Origin: a bacterium
Lineage (GTDB): Bacteria; Vulcanimicrobiota; Xenobia; RGZZ01
Length of the DNA stretch: 9,733 nucleotides
Assembly: GCA_021782195.1 (NCBI GenBank)
Contig: JAJXVI010000043.1
Location: 1-9,733 of the forward strand
Reading direction: 5' to 3'
Below are positions 1 to 7,117 of the stretch, piece by piece (the stretch's first letter is position 1; every line of letters starts with the position of its first letter). The notes under the pieces are model-generated. The model searched no databases. It was given only the letters and a program-made list of their open reading frames with translations, and had not been told where the DNA came from. A program made the position numbers and the translations under genes.

Positions 1-468
1 TCGGGTCTCCCCCGGATGAATTCCGTAGATGCGTTCCATCACCAGCAGGTACGGCATCAGGTTTCGAAATGAACGCTGTTCCTCACTCACCTCTCCGCGG
101 CCGGTCAGGGTGAGTGTCGCGTGCAAGCGCTGCAGACGCTCGGTCACGTACAGCGCCTCGTGTCGAAATGGCGCCAGGGCTCCAGCAAGTTGCGTGGCCC
201 GCAATGCGGGCGGAAAGATGAGCGACATCATCTCGTCCAACAGGGCAGCGTGCTCGGCAAGTACCGCGACATCCCCTATCGGGCCGTGAAGCCCCGGGGA
301 CTGCGTCCAGCGGTCCAGCAGACTCGAGGCGTATGCGGCGTGCAGTCGCGCACTCTCGTCTGAACTTTCACGCTTCGCGGCGACCAGTTTCCAGGCACGT
401 ACCAGCGGATCGAGACACGCGACCGAGCAACCGGGCATTTCGATGCCGGGAATCATTTCAGTGCTCAT
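1..468 (-). CDS. Unrecognised protein, N-terminal 156 residues (truncated by left window edge)
   Basis: The frame is open without a stop from an ATG at 466-468 to the window edge, giving 156 residues of a longer protein. A GAGGGG run lies about 8 nt before the ATG and could serve as ribosome binding site; in-frame ATGs at residues 5 and 11 are alternatives. The visible part has no signal peptide or membrane segment and looks mainly alpha-helical. It contains a distinctive stretch at about residues 80-90 (LDEMMSLIFPPAL), followed by a PF pair near residue 104 and a helical segment with several Arg and Leu. From memory, this FPPAL...PF pattern resembles the N-terminal region of large uncharacterised, sometimes GAF-containing, proteins in Bacteroidota. 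I could not check this and do not assign a function. It lies 184 nt downstream of the thioredoxin-like gene on the same strand and may be co-transcribed. Confidence 0.75.
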   Translation of the reverse strand, partial: MSTEMIPGIEMPGCSVACLDPLVRAWKLVAAKRESSDESARLHAAYASSLLDRWTQSPGLHGPIGDVAVLAEHAALLDEMMSLIFPPALRATQLAGALAPFRHEALYVTERLQRLHATLTLTGRGEVSEEQRSFRNLMPYLLVMERIYGIHPGETR

Positions 469-573
469 GCCAGGGACCCCTCATTCGCGCAATCACTGTT
501 CCTGGTGGCCGAATGTTGCCTTCCGCCTCACTCCACGCGGACGCTTCCTCTCCATCGACGCCGATCGTGGCCA

Positions 574-596
574 CCCCCTGCCCTGCCCGCCTCCCC
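574..596 (-). other. G-quadruplex motif in the gap between two minus-strand genes
   Basis: On the minus strand there are G-runs of 4, 3, 3 and 5 (593-596, 586-588, 581-583, 574-578), separated by loops of 4, 2 and 2 nt. This meets the strict G3+N1-7 quadruplex pattern. It lies 57 nt after the stop of the thioredoxin-like gene and about 105 nt before the start of the next gene, so any read-through RNA would carry it. The motif is seen directly; folding and function are inferred. Confidence 0.5.
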
Positions 597-623
597 TCCA
601 CGCCCTCACCACGTTCGTGGAGG
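595..623 (-). other. Perfect 8-bp inverted repeat (possible hairpin) after the thioredoxin-like gene
   Basis: CCTCCACG at 595-602 and its exact complement CGTGGAGG at 616-623 enclose 13 nt. It begins about 30 nt beyond the stop codon at 653 and abuts the G-run motif at 574-596. No T-tract follows on either strand, so it is not a standard intrinsic terminator. It could be a Rho-independent-like pause with the G-tract, or an mRNA-stabilising hairpin. The repeat could also arise by chance in such GC-rich DNA. Confidence 0.35.
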
Positions 624-652
624 CAAGTTGCACGCCAGGACAGATGGAACGA

Positions 653-1105
653 TCAGAGAACACAATGAGCGCGTGCGAACGCGCGCAACGAGCTTTCGGA
701 CTGTTCCCCTGTTCTTCTTCCCACGAGACGGCCTCCTTTGAACACGACCATCTGAGGACAATGGCCGCTCATGTATCGTCCGGCCAGGTCCGGATTGTCC
801 TTGGAACTGATGCGAACGAACTTTGCACGCCCCACCATCTCCAGGGCAACCATCTCGAAAATGGTTCGCAGGCCTCCTTCCCTCGAAGAGAAGAAGTCGA
901 TGACAACCGGCCGTGGACAGTTCATCACCTCCTGCTCAAATTCGGCCGCTGTGATCTCACGCGTCACACCCGGAGCGTCGACGGGCAGGTTTCGGCGACA
1001 GTTGGCGCAACGGGGAATGAAGTTTGGTGGAGGACACTCAAGCACGTTTTCCATTCTGCACGCAGCGCATACGATGTGAAGCGGCGGGGCGTCTGACGGG
1101 TCCAT
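653..1105 (-). CDS. Thioredoxin-2-like zinc-ribbon protein lacking the catalytic CXXC
   Basis: This 150-aa protein has the architecture of thioredoxin 2 (TrxC). An N-terminal zinc ribbon has two CxxC pairs (C13/C16 and C33/C36), followed by a thioredoxin fold (about 47-150). Against E. coli Trx2 from memory, PVVIDFW-APWCGPC aligns with PVVIDFF-SSREGGL, so the two redox cysteines are replaced by Glu76 and Leu79 and the Trp is also lost. The cis-proline strand is kept as HCPQMVVFKGG (P117), with a cysteine (C116) just before the proline. The protein therefore cannot do ordinary dithiol-disulfide exchange. It may act as a binding or chaperone-like module, or use C116 or C63 in another way. AGGGAG about 9 nt upstream supports the ATG at 1103-1105. 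It has no signal peptide and is probably cytoplasmic. It lies 96 nt after the 575-aa unknown gene on the same strand. Confidence 0.82.
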   Translation of the reverse strand: MDPSDAPPLHIVCAACRMENVLECPPPNFIPRCANCRRNLPVDAPGVTREITAAEFEQEVMNCPRPVVIDFFSSREGGLRTIFEMVALEMVGRAKFVRISSKDNPDLAGRYMSGHCPQMVVFKGGRLVGRRTGEQSESSLRAFARAHCVL

Positions 1106-1201
1106 GATGGTCTGCTCCCTGGTCTGGTGTTTTCGGAAGGTACCGAAGTGATGCTGGTTTCTTTGGCCGAACCGCAGTGTATCCGACAGTACGTCTCGCC
1201 T

Positions 1202-2929
1202 TCACGAACCCTGTGGAAGGTGGTCGTCGGCCTGAGATTTCGGCGAAACCGGAAAGTATCGGCTGAACTGCTCCAGGGTCTCCAGAACAGCTTCGCGACA
1301 CACCTCGACCCGGCGTCGGCTGCCCTTGAAGGAAACCGCGCATGGCAGAGGGCCCGAACCCGTAGCGTCGAAGCCGGCAAACCCGATGAAGCATTCGACA
1401 AACTGTGGAGCCAGTGGCGGTACAACAACATCGACGCCTGACATCACGGATACGCCGACCGGTCCACGCTGGCGTTGAGCGCGACCTGCCCCCGACGAAC
1501 CGACCATCGCGCGCACCGCCGCGCGCAAGGTCGTGCGAAGCAGTCCGCCGGCAAGTCTCGTAGGATGCTCTGACGGGTTCTTCGCCGCGACCTCCACGAT
1601 CGCTGTGTGAAATCGGATGAAGCCAGGAATTTCAGAGGCTCCTGGCACAAAATCCGAAGGTTGTACCGTCAGATGCAACGTCACGGGACGTTCGCCGCGG
1701 TCGCCAGGCAACACGCGAAGTGGAAACGTGAACGGGCGTTCAATGAATGCCGGATGATGAGATAACGCCCACACCAGCATCGCGGCTTCGCTGACATCCC
1801 CTGAAAGCTCCGCTCGAAGGCGGTCCCGCGTGTTTACAACGCTTTGACCGTCGATATATTCAAGTGCGGAGTACACGAACGGGGGGGCGCTATCGCCGGA
1901 AACACGCCAGGGTACCGTCCACGGGCGGTCAACTCTGGCGTCGCCGTCCAACGTGGCTATCGCAGGGGGAGGCGCCAGGGGGAGCATCTCTGAAGTGCCT
2001 GCAGCACGCCTGGCGGCGGGCATGCGAGCACCGTCTGTGGCGCGCGTGGGGTGCGCGGGAGGAGCGTCGGATGGCAGCGTGCTGTCCGCGTGCGATGGAC
2101 TGCCGGCGTGGCTGCACGCCGCGCTCTCAGGACCCAGCATCTGTCCGGGCGGAACGGCCTCGAACCCCCAGACCTTCTTCATCTCCCCAAGCAAAGTGCA
2201 CGCCGCGCGTGTGCTTCGCCAGGAAGGGCTGACGCTAAGCCAGAGATCTGCCGTTTCGGGTGATATCGAACGGAAGCGAAAGTGGCTGACCTGGGGACCA
2301 AACGACCGCGCCTCGAGAAACTGCGGAGGAACAAGGCGACCTGCCGCCAGTGGATTGTCAATGCGCTCGAAGCTCACCATTGTGGCGTGAAGAACGCGCG
2401 CGCACCACGCGCGGGCAGCCTCGAGGGCATCGCGAGCCATTCCTGTCGAGCGGGCCAGTGCCTCAAGACGCGCACCAACGGCGTGAGAAAGCGCGGCCGG
2501 ACGAACATGGTCTGATACCTCGCGAGTCGCCTCGTACGCATCGCAGACCAGTGGCGTCAACATCGCTGCAAGAAACTGTTCAAAACGTACTTCCGTGCTC
2601 TCGTCAAAAAAAGGCACAACGTGCGCAAGCCTGCCAGCCGGGTCAAATTGAACCCAGACGATGTCGATCGTGTCCCCCGTCCCCAGAACATCCATCCCGG
2701 TCGGATCGACGTTCTCCACGGAGCGGCCACGGTCGTGGGCAAGTAGCGCTTCCCGAAGACGCGTGACGACGCGTGGAGGCGATGTGAGGTCGAGATGCAG
2801 GCCGAAGAGCCCCGTCAATGCACGGGCGTGCTCGGCAGGCAAAAGGCTTCGATCTTCGCGCGAGCGACGACCCGGGCGGTCAATACCGCGACCCTGCAGA
2901 CGATCGTTGCTCCCGACTGTTTGGTCCAT
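1202..2929 (-). CDS. Unrecognised 575-aa protein with two globular halves and a Pro/Ala linker
   Basis: I do not recognise a family. I chose the second of two adjacent ATGs (2927-2929) because a perfect GGAGG ends 5 nt before it; the first ATG (2930-2932) is only 2 nt away, and an upstream ATG at 2968 would place the Shine-Dalgarno inside the gene. Residues about 1-26 are polar and Arg-rich. A first folded region (about 27-257) includes an alternating hydrophobic strand around VWVQFDPAGRLAHVVPFFDE and a helical stretch rich in Ala and Arg. A low-complexity linker (about 262-332) is rich in Pro, Ala, Ser and His. A second folded region (about 333-562) has a strand-rich part (FTFPLRVLPGDR, VTLHLTVQPSDFVPG) and a C-terminal helix before the end. 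There is no signal peptide, membrane helix or obvious catalytic signature, so it is probably cytoplasmic. It is the first gene of the leftward block. Confidence 0.75.
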   Translation of the reverse strand: MDQTVGSNDRLQGRGIDRPGRRSREDRSLLPAEHARALTGLFGLHLDLTSPPRVVTRLREALLAHDRGRSVENVDPTGMDVLGTGDTIDIVWVQFDPAGRLAHVVPFFDESTEVRFEQFLAAMLTPLVCDAYEATREVSDHVRPAALSHAVGARLEALARSTGMARDALEAARAWCARVLHATMVSFERIDNPLAAGRLVPPQFLEARSFGPQVSHFRFRSISPETADLWLSVSPSWRSTRAACTLLGEMKKVWGFEAVPPGQMLGPESAACSHAGSPSHADSTLPSDAPPAHPTRATDGARMPAARRAAGTSEMLPLAPPPAIATLDGDARVDRPWTVPWRVSGDSAPPFVYSALEYIDGQSVVNTRDRLRAELSGDVSEAAMLVWALSHHPAFIERPFTFPLRVLPGDRGERPVTLHLTVQPSDFVPGASEIPGFIRFHTAIVEVAAKNPSEHPTRLAGGLLRTTLRAAVRAMVGSSGAGRAQRQRGPVGVSVMSGVDVVVPPLAPQFVECFIGFAGFDATGSGPLPCAVSFKGSRRRVEVCREAVLETLEQFSRYFPVSPKSQADDHLPQGS

Positions 2930-2934
2930 CATTT

Positions 2935-2939
2935 CCTCC
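2935..2939 (-). promoter_or_regulatory. Strong Shine-Dalgarno deciding the start of the 575-aa unknown gene
   Basis: GGAGG on the minus strand lies 2 nt before one ATG and 5 nt before the next (tandem ATGATG). The 5-nt spacing favours initiation at 2929. It is the best ribosome binding site in the window. Confidence 0.7.
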
Positions 2940-3113
2940 GGGCGTAAGTAGGCGCTTCGCGCGGGCACGCGAGGGTTCGTCGAAGCCCTGACTCATTTAC
3001 CCCTCGCAGGCCCACCCCTCCTTCCACTTCTCGCAATTGCCGTGTTGACAGTGGAGGGGACGCGCGTGCGAGCGGGGAAGTGAGTGCACCTTCTGGGGGG
3101 CCCCAGCTCCCCA

Positions 3114-3140
3114 TTGTCGGGCGCTGTGGCAGGCTACGAT
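3114..3140 (+). promoter_or_regulatory. Candidate sigma-70-type promoter for the glycoside hydrolase
   Basis: TTGTCG (3114-3119) and TACGAT (3135-3140) are separated by 15 nt, shorter than the ideal 17, about 50 nt before the chosen ATG. The palindrome at 3093-3106 lies just upstream of the -35 box and could be a regulator site. The match is modest. Confidence 0.3.
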
Positions 3141-3191
3141 CCGTCACGAGTCTGTACCGCGACCCGTGAATTCTTGTTTTCGCGAGAGCCC

Positions 3192-5594
3192 ATGCGAACC
3201 ATCCATCGTCTGATTGTTACCGCCCTGATCGCGCTCAGTGTGCCGCTTGCTCCGGCACTGGCACGTCACGCCCGCCACCCCGTTCGGCCGCACAGGCGGG
3301 CACACTCCCGCGCGCGACGACACGCCGTGTCGCACCGGCTCATCTCGCTCACGCCGCTCAGAGGACGGCTCATTCCGCGCTTCGCACTCTTCGAACTGGC
3401 GTTTCACCTTCCCAGGTATCACAACCCCTTTGATTCCCACGAGGTTCGCGCACGATGCTGGTTTCGCGATCCCGACGGGCGAGGGCACGTCGTCGACGGT
3501 TTCTATTATCAGGGTTATACCCGCACCCTCGAGAACGGGCGGGAGGTGCTCACGGCAAGTGGCGTTCCGCAGTGGCGGGTCCGCTTCACGCCAACCCTGG
3601 TGGGACGGTGGACGTGCAAGCTTTCAGTGGACGATCACGCAGGTCATCACCGGAGCGCGCCGTTGACCTTCCAGGTCGTTCCGGACCGGACGCAGCCTGG
3701 AAACGGCGCTCGTCGACAATCCCTGACTCCCCCGCCGATCGGCAACCTGCGAGGCTTTGTGCGCGTACGTGGAACCCACTTCGCCTTCGACGACGGTACG
3801 CAATATTTCCCAATCGGAGAAAACCTTGCCTGGGCGGGTCCCTCCGGGACCTACAGCTACGACGTCTGGATGCGCCGCCTTGCCCGCGATGGGGCCAACT
3901 GGGTGCGCGTCTGGTGCGGCTCGTCGCCCACATTCACCATTGAGAAACATCGCTTTGTATACAACCTTCGCGCCGCCTGGCGCCTTGACCACGTGCTGAG
4001 GACTGCCGAGCGCGACGGCATCCACGTGCAGATCTGCGCCGAGTCGTTCAATGCACTGCGAATCCGACCCGGTCCGGCGCTGTGGAAGATGAACCCGTGG
4101 AACAAGGCCTGCGGCGGCTTTCTGCAACGACCCGCCGATTTTTTCACCGACCTCCGCGCGAAAGAGCATTTCGCAGAGCGTCTGCGCTATCTCGTGGCCC
4201 GTTACGGATACAGTCCAGGTGTCTCGGCGTGGGAGCTGATGAATGAAGTCGATCTGACGGAGGGGTTCAACGTAAACGCCGTCAAGGCCTGGTGCGTGAC
4301 GATGGCGCGCGTTCTGCACACGGCAGACCCGAACCATCACCCCGTCACCATCAGTTTTGGTACCCCCGAGGGGATACCCGAGATTGACCGCGTCGTTGAT
4401 TTTGCGCAGATCCATCTCTACGGAGCCGCCGACATCTCCAGCGCGTTGGGGTTGCAGTGTAGAGAGCGCGTGAAGGAACTCGACAAGCCGGTGCTCGCCA
4501 CTGAGGTCGGCGCTTCCGTGTACCGCCACCTGAACGAGTTGAACGATGGGAACCTGTGGGTACACGACGCCCTCTGGACTCCCCTGTTCAATGGAGGGGC
4601 CGGGGCGGGAATGCCCTGGTGGTGGGATAGCGTCATCGACATGCGACACCACTACGGCGAGTTCGCGCCAGTTTCCAGGTTCGCATCGGCGGTAGACTGG
4701 AACGCGCACACCTGGAATCCGGTCAGGGTCCTGACAGTTCGCTACCAGGTAGCGCCACCTCGGCTGCTGCGTGACGACGTGCTCGTGACTCCACCACAGG
4801 GAAGCTGGCAGCTGGCGCTTTTCAATCGGCCGGTTGCAGTCGTGATTCCGCGTGACGGGCAGATCGCCGACGATGACGTTCTCAGTAGACTTCTCCACGG
4901 GACGCAGGTGCCCAGCATCCATAATTCGCTGTCTTTTCTGGTCGACTATCCGGTGGATGGCCAGTTCATCATGCATATCATCGAGCCTCCCCCCCGCGGA
5001 GCACAGTTGCGCGTCACGTGCGACGGGACCGTAAAGGCCGGGCAGCGCTTCACCGGCTCGGAGGTCAAAGTTCCGATTTCGCTTTCGATTCCGGTAGAAG
5101 CTGGCGAGCACACGATTTCAGTTGAAAACTCAGGGACCGGAACCCTCAACGTTGACTACGAACTGCCCGGCTATCGAGAAATCGGGCCGGATCTGCGCGT
5201 TAGCGGTATGGGCGACGATCACTACGCGGTGATACGAGTCCAGAACCGAGACCACTCCTGGCTTCGCGGCGCACTTGGACTCATCGTGCGCCCGGTGCAG
5301 CCTTCCATCGTGGTGCTCGGTGGATTCCAGATCGGCGACTATGAAGTCGACGCCTGGAACACGCACACCGGTACTTCGATTCCCGGCCGGCAACGGTGCG
5401 TAGACGGTCACATCGAACTGCACGTCCCGTATCTCCACGACGACGTGGCCTATGTCGTCCGACGCCTTCGGGCACTCCCCTGCCCTCCTCCTCCGCCGCT
5501 TCCGCCCGCGCCCCGGGGGCCCGCCCCGTCCCCCGTCCCCGTCCCCTCACCGACTGCTCAAGTTCCAGGGGGGGCAACACACATCCGGAAATGA
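3192..5594 (+). CDS. Secreted glycoside hydrolase, DUF5060 domain plus GH5-like TIM barrel
   Basis: The 800-aa protein starts at ATG 3192, chosen because a classic signal peptide follows (MRTIHRL then a hydrophobic core, cleavage likely after ALA24). A GTG start at 3084 would add 36 residues and bury the signal. Residues 25-49 are extremely His/Arg-rich. A beta-sandwich like DUF5060 (about 55-165) precedes a clan GH-A-type barrel (about 185-510). The likely acid/base is Glu352 in WELMNEVD and the likely nucleophile Glu438 in PVLATEVG; IHLYG (407-411) and a Trp triplet at 476-478 also fit such hydrolases. Beta-rich modules follow (about 530-660 and 675-758), then a proline-rich tail (761-800). 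It probably cleaves an external or envelope polysaccharide, but the substrate cannot be read from the sequence. The closest families are DUF5060 proteins with GH5-like barrels. The 3' end overlaps the opposing gene by 37 nt. Confidence 0.88.
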   Translation: MRTIHRLIVTALIALSVPLAPALARHARHPVRPHRRAHSRARRHAVSHRLISLTPLRGRLIPRFALFELAFHLPRYHNPFDSHEVRARCWFRDPDGRGHVVDGFYYQGYTRTLENGREVLTASGVPQWRVRFTPTLVGRWTCKLSVDDHAGHHRSAPLTFQVVPDRTQPGNGARRQSLTPPPIGNLRGFVRVRGTHFAFDDGTQYFPIGENLAWAGPSGTYSYDVWMRRLARDGANWVRVWCGSSPTFTIEKHRFVYNLRAAWRLDHVLRTAERDGIHVQICAESFNALRIRPGPALWKMNPWNKACGGFLQRPADFFTDLRAKEHFAERLRYLVARYGYSPGVSAWELMNEVDLTEGFNVNAVKAWCVTMARVLHTADPNHHPVTISFGTPEGIPEIDRVVDFAQIHLYGAADISSALGLQCRERVKELDKPVLATEVGASVYRHLNELNDGNLWVHDALWTPLFNGGAGAGMPWWWDSVIDMRHHYGEFAPVSRFASAVDWNAHTWNPVRVLTVRYQVAPPRLLRDDVLVTPPQGSWQLALFNRPVAVVIPRDGQIADDDVLSRLLHGTQVPSIHNSLSFLVDYPVDGQFIMHIIEPPPRGAQLRVTCDGTVKAGQRFTGSEVKVPISLSIPVEAGEHTISVENSGTGTLNVDYELPGYREIGPDLRVSGMGDDHYAVIRVQNRDHSWLRGALGLIVRPVQPSIVVLGGFQIGDYEVDAWNTHTGTSIPGRQRCVDGHIELHVPYLHDDVAYVVRRLRALPCPPPPPLPPAPRGPAPSPVPVPSPTAQVPGGATHIRK
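5524..5546 (-). other. G-quadruplex motif just after the glycosyltransferase stop codon
   Basis: The minus strand carries G-runs of 4, 4, 5 and 4 (5543-5546, 5537-5540, 5530-5534, 5524-5527), each separated by the dinucleotide AC. The 2-nt loops make this a textbook quadruplex motif. It begins 11 nt past the stop at 5558-5560, and on the plus strand it encodes the Pro-Ser-Pro-Val repeats of the hydrolase tail. It may serve as a 3' boundary between the convergent genes; folding is inferred. Confidence 0.6.
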
Positions 5595-7117
5595 AGCAGG
5601 ACACCGTTGTAGGCAGGTTCGTAGGACGGCACAATCACAGTATCGTCCTCCTGAGCGTGCGAGCCGAGCCAGTCTGCGACGCGATGATCCGGATCGCCGG
5701 TCCACGGGCTCAAGAGCAGCAGCCACACGGATGGATGACTACGAGTGAGGCGCGCAAGCGTCCCATCCTTGACCATGTCGGGTGAGGCTGGTTCGACGGT
5801 CACGTCTGGTGCGCGCAGGTAGTAGAGCACGGCGGGTTCGGCAAATCTTTGCTCCACCAGAACAAGGTCCCCTGGCTTCGTTCGCGCTTCAAGGGCTGAC
5901 ACCAACTGGCGCACGGGCTGCCGTTGCCAGGCGGGAACGAAATACCAGTCGTACAGACTGACACAGTTCGCGCCGAGCAACAACGCGAGCAGGATCGGTC
6001 CCAGACGCGGCCTCATCGTCACTGCCGCGAGCGCAAGGGCGGCAAAGGGGGCAAGATACATGAAGAAGCGGGGTTGGAAAGGCGTATGGCCTCCCAGAAG
6101 ACCGGACAGCGCCAGTCCTCCCGTAGGAAGCGCCACCTCCAGCAACGCCAGGGAGCGCGCGGCGCACGGTTGCGGGCCCACAGGAGGGTCTGCGTTTCGG
6201 ACCGGCCTCCAACGACCGAGCGTGTACACGCCACTGGCGAGCAGAAGCAGCGTTGCAAGCCCAAGCAGCGCGTACGCCGTTGGCGATGCTGTCTCTCGCA
6301 GGGGAAAGCTCGGTCCCCAGGTCGTCTCCACTGCAGTGGCCGCAAGCGAAGGCAGGATGCGAGAACGCGTGATTCCGCGCACGTCGCCGCGAGCCTGCCC
6401 GGTCGCAAGCTGGTGGGCAAGCACCGGCATCCAGGGCGCAAAGGCGAGGGCCACGCAGGTGATTGCCAGGAAGCGCGTGCGACGTGAAGCGCGGGTTCGC
6501 GGTGCGACCGTGAACGTCCAGAGCAGAAAAGCGACAACCGAGAAGAGCCCCAGGTACTGCGTATAGGCAGCGCCGATGGAAAGGATGACGAAGAGGACCC
6601 ATCCAGGCCTCCAGTCGTCGAGCCACGCACGAACGCCGCTCCAGGCCGCGCCCAGTACCAGTGCACTTAGCAGGGGGTACATGCGGGCTTCCTGGGCGGC
6701 CCATATCGACGCCTGCGCCGTCGCGGCAAAAAGGATCGCCATCACGGCTCCATCCTGTGAGAGCAGGCGCGTTGCAAGGCATGCAAAGAAATACAATGCC
6801 ACGCAGGAGCACACGGCGCACGGAAATCGCAGTACCCACTCCGCTGGTGGAGTGGCATTGGGTGCGACAAGCTTCATCCATTCCCGCAGGAGGAAGTAGA
6901 AGAGCGGGGGATGGGCATCCGCTGTCGCCACGACGTGAAGGATCGACCCCGCCTGCCAGCCCGGACTGCCTGCCGGAGGCGTCAGGTTCCACAGATCCCG
7001 AAGATGTCCGAAGGGGAGGCGCGCGACATCGTAGGAAAATGCTTCATCGCTCCAGAGGCTTGCGGAGCCAAGCCGAAAGAATCGAAGCGCGCACCCGACC
7101 ACGAGCGCGGTCGGCAC
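5558..7117 (-). CDS. GT39/PMT-like polytopic membrane glycosyltransferase
   Basis: A 519-aa integral membrane protein with about ten hydrophobic helices and a C-terminal soluble part (about 400-519). The first outer loop holds SLWSDEAFS, whose Asp24-Glu25 pair matches the acidic catalytic motif of GT-C enzymes such as PMT and ArnT. DAHPPLFYFLL (67-77), QEARMYPLLS (142-151), YTQYLGLF (185-192) and FQPRFFMYLAP (347-357) are further signatures of the family. Such enzymes move a sugar from a polyprenyl-phosphate donor onto an acceptor at the outer membrane face; the donor and acceptor here are unknown. The only usual in-frame starts before the DE motif are GTG 7117 and GTG 7102. Neither has a Shine-Dalgarno, and the first abuts the U-tract of an intrinsic terminator. 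Its 3' end overlaps the convergent hydrolase gene. Confidence 0.85.
   Translation of the reverse strand: MPTALVVGCALRFFRLGSASLWSDEAFSYDVARLPFGHLRDLWNLTPPAGSPGWQAGSILHVVATADAHPPLFYFLLREWMKLVAPNATPPAEWVLRFPCAVCSCVALYFFACLATRLLSQDGAVMAILFAATAQASIWAAQEARMYPLLSALVLGAAWSGVRAWLDDWRPGWVLFVILSIGAAYTQYLGLFSVVAFLLWTFTVAPRTRASRRTRFLAITCVALAFAPWMPVLAHQLATGQARGDVRGITRSRILPSLAATAVETTWGPSFPLRETASPTAYALLGLATLLLLASGVYTLGRWRPVRNADPPVGPQPCAARSLALLEVALPTGGLALSGLLGGHTPFQPRFFMYLAPFAALALAAVTMRPRLGPILLALLLGANCVSLYDWYFVPAWQRQPVRQLVSALEARTKPGDLVLVEQRFAEPAVLYYLRAPDVTVEPASPDMVKDGTLARLTRSHPSVWLLLLSPWTGDPDHRVADWLGSHAQEDDTVIVPSYEPAYNGVLLHFRMCVAPPGT

Larger units (their letters stand above)
2930..3191. other. Divergent intergenic region between the leftward block and the glycoside hydrolase
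   Basis: This 262-bp gap must hold start signals for both directions. Visible items are a 6-bp palindromic pair, CTGGGG (3093-3098) and CCCCAG (3101-3106), and a candidate plus-strand promoter just after it. A perfect TTGACA at 3045-3050 has no -10 box at suitable spacing. I found no convincing minus-strand -35/-10 pair for the leftward genes. No small gene with a good ribosome binding site is visible. Confidence 0.5.

Noticed and set aside
443..1096. 217-codon open frame on the plus strand
   Set aside because: It is antisense to the thioredoxin-like gene, whose zinc-ribbon and thioredoxin pattern is clearly real.
2930..2968. ATG 13 codons upstream for the 575-aa protein
   Set aside because: The GGAGG Shine-Dalgarno lies inside this extension and points to the ATG at 2929.
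3045..3050. Perfect TTGACA in the divergent gap
   Set aside because: No -10-like hexamer occurs 15-19 nt downstream; the region there is GC-rich.
3084..3191. GTG start 36 codons upstream of the hydrolase ATG
   Set aside because: It would place the evident signal peptide inside the protein and has no better ribosome binding site.
3624..5111. 495-codon open frame on the minus strand
   Set aside because: It lies wholly opposite the glycoside hydrolase, has no signal, motif or ribosome binding site, and its composition is that of an antisense shadow in GC-rich DNA.
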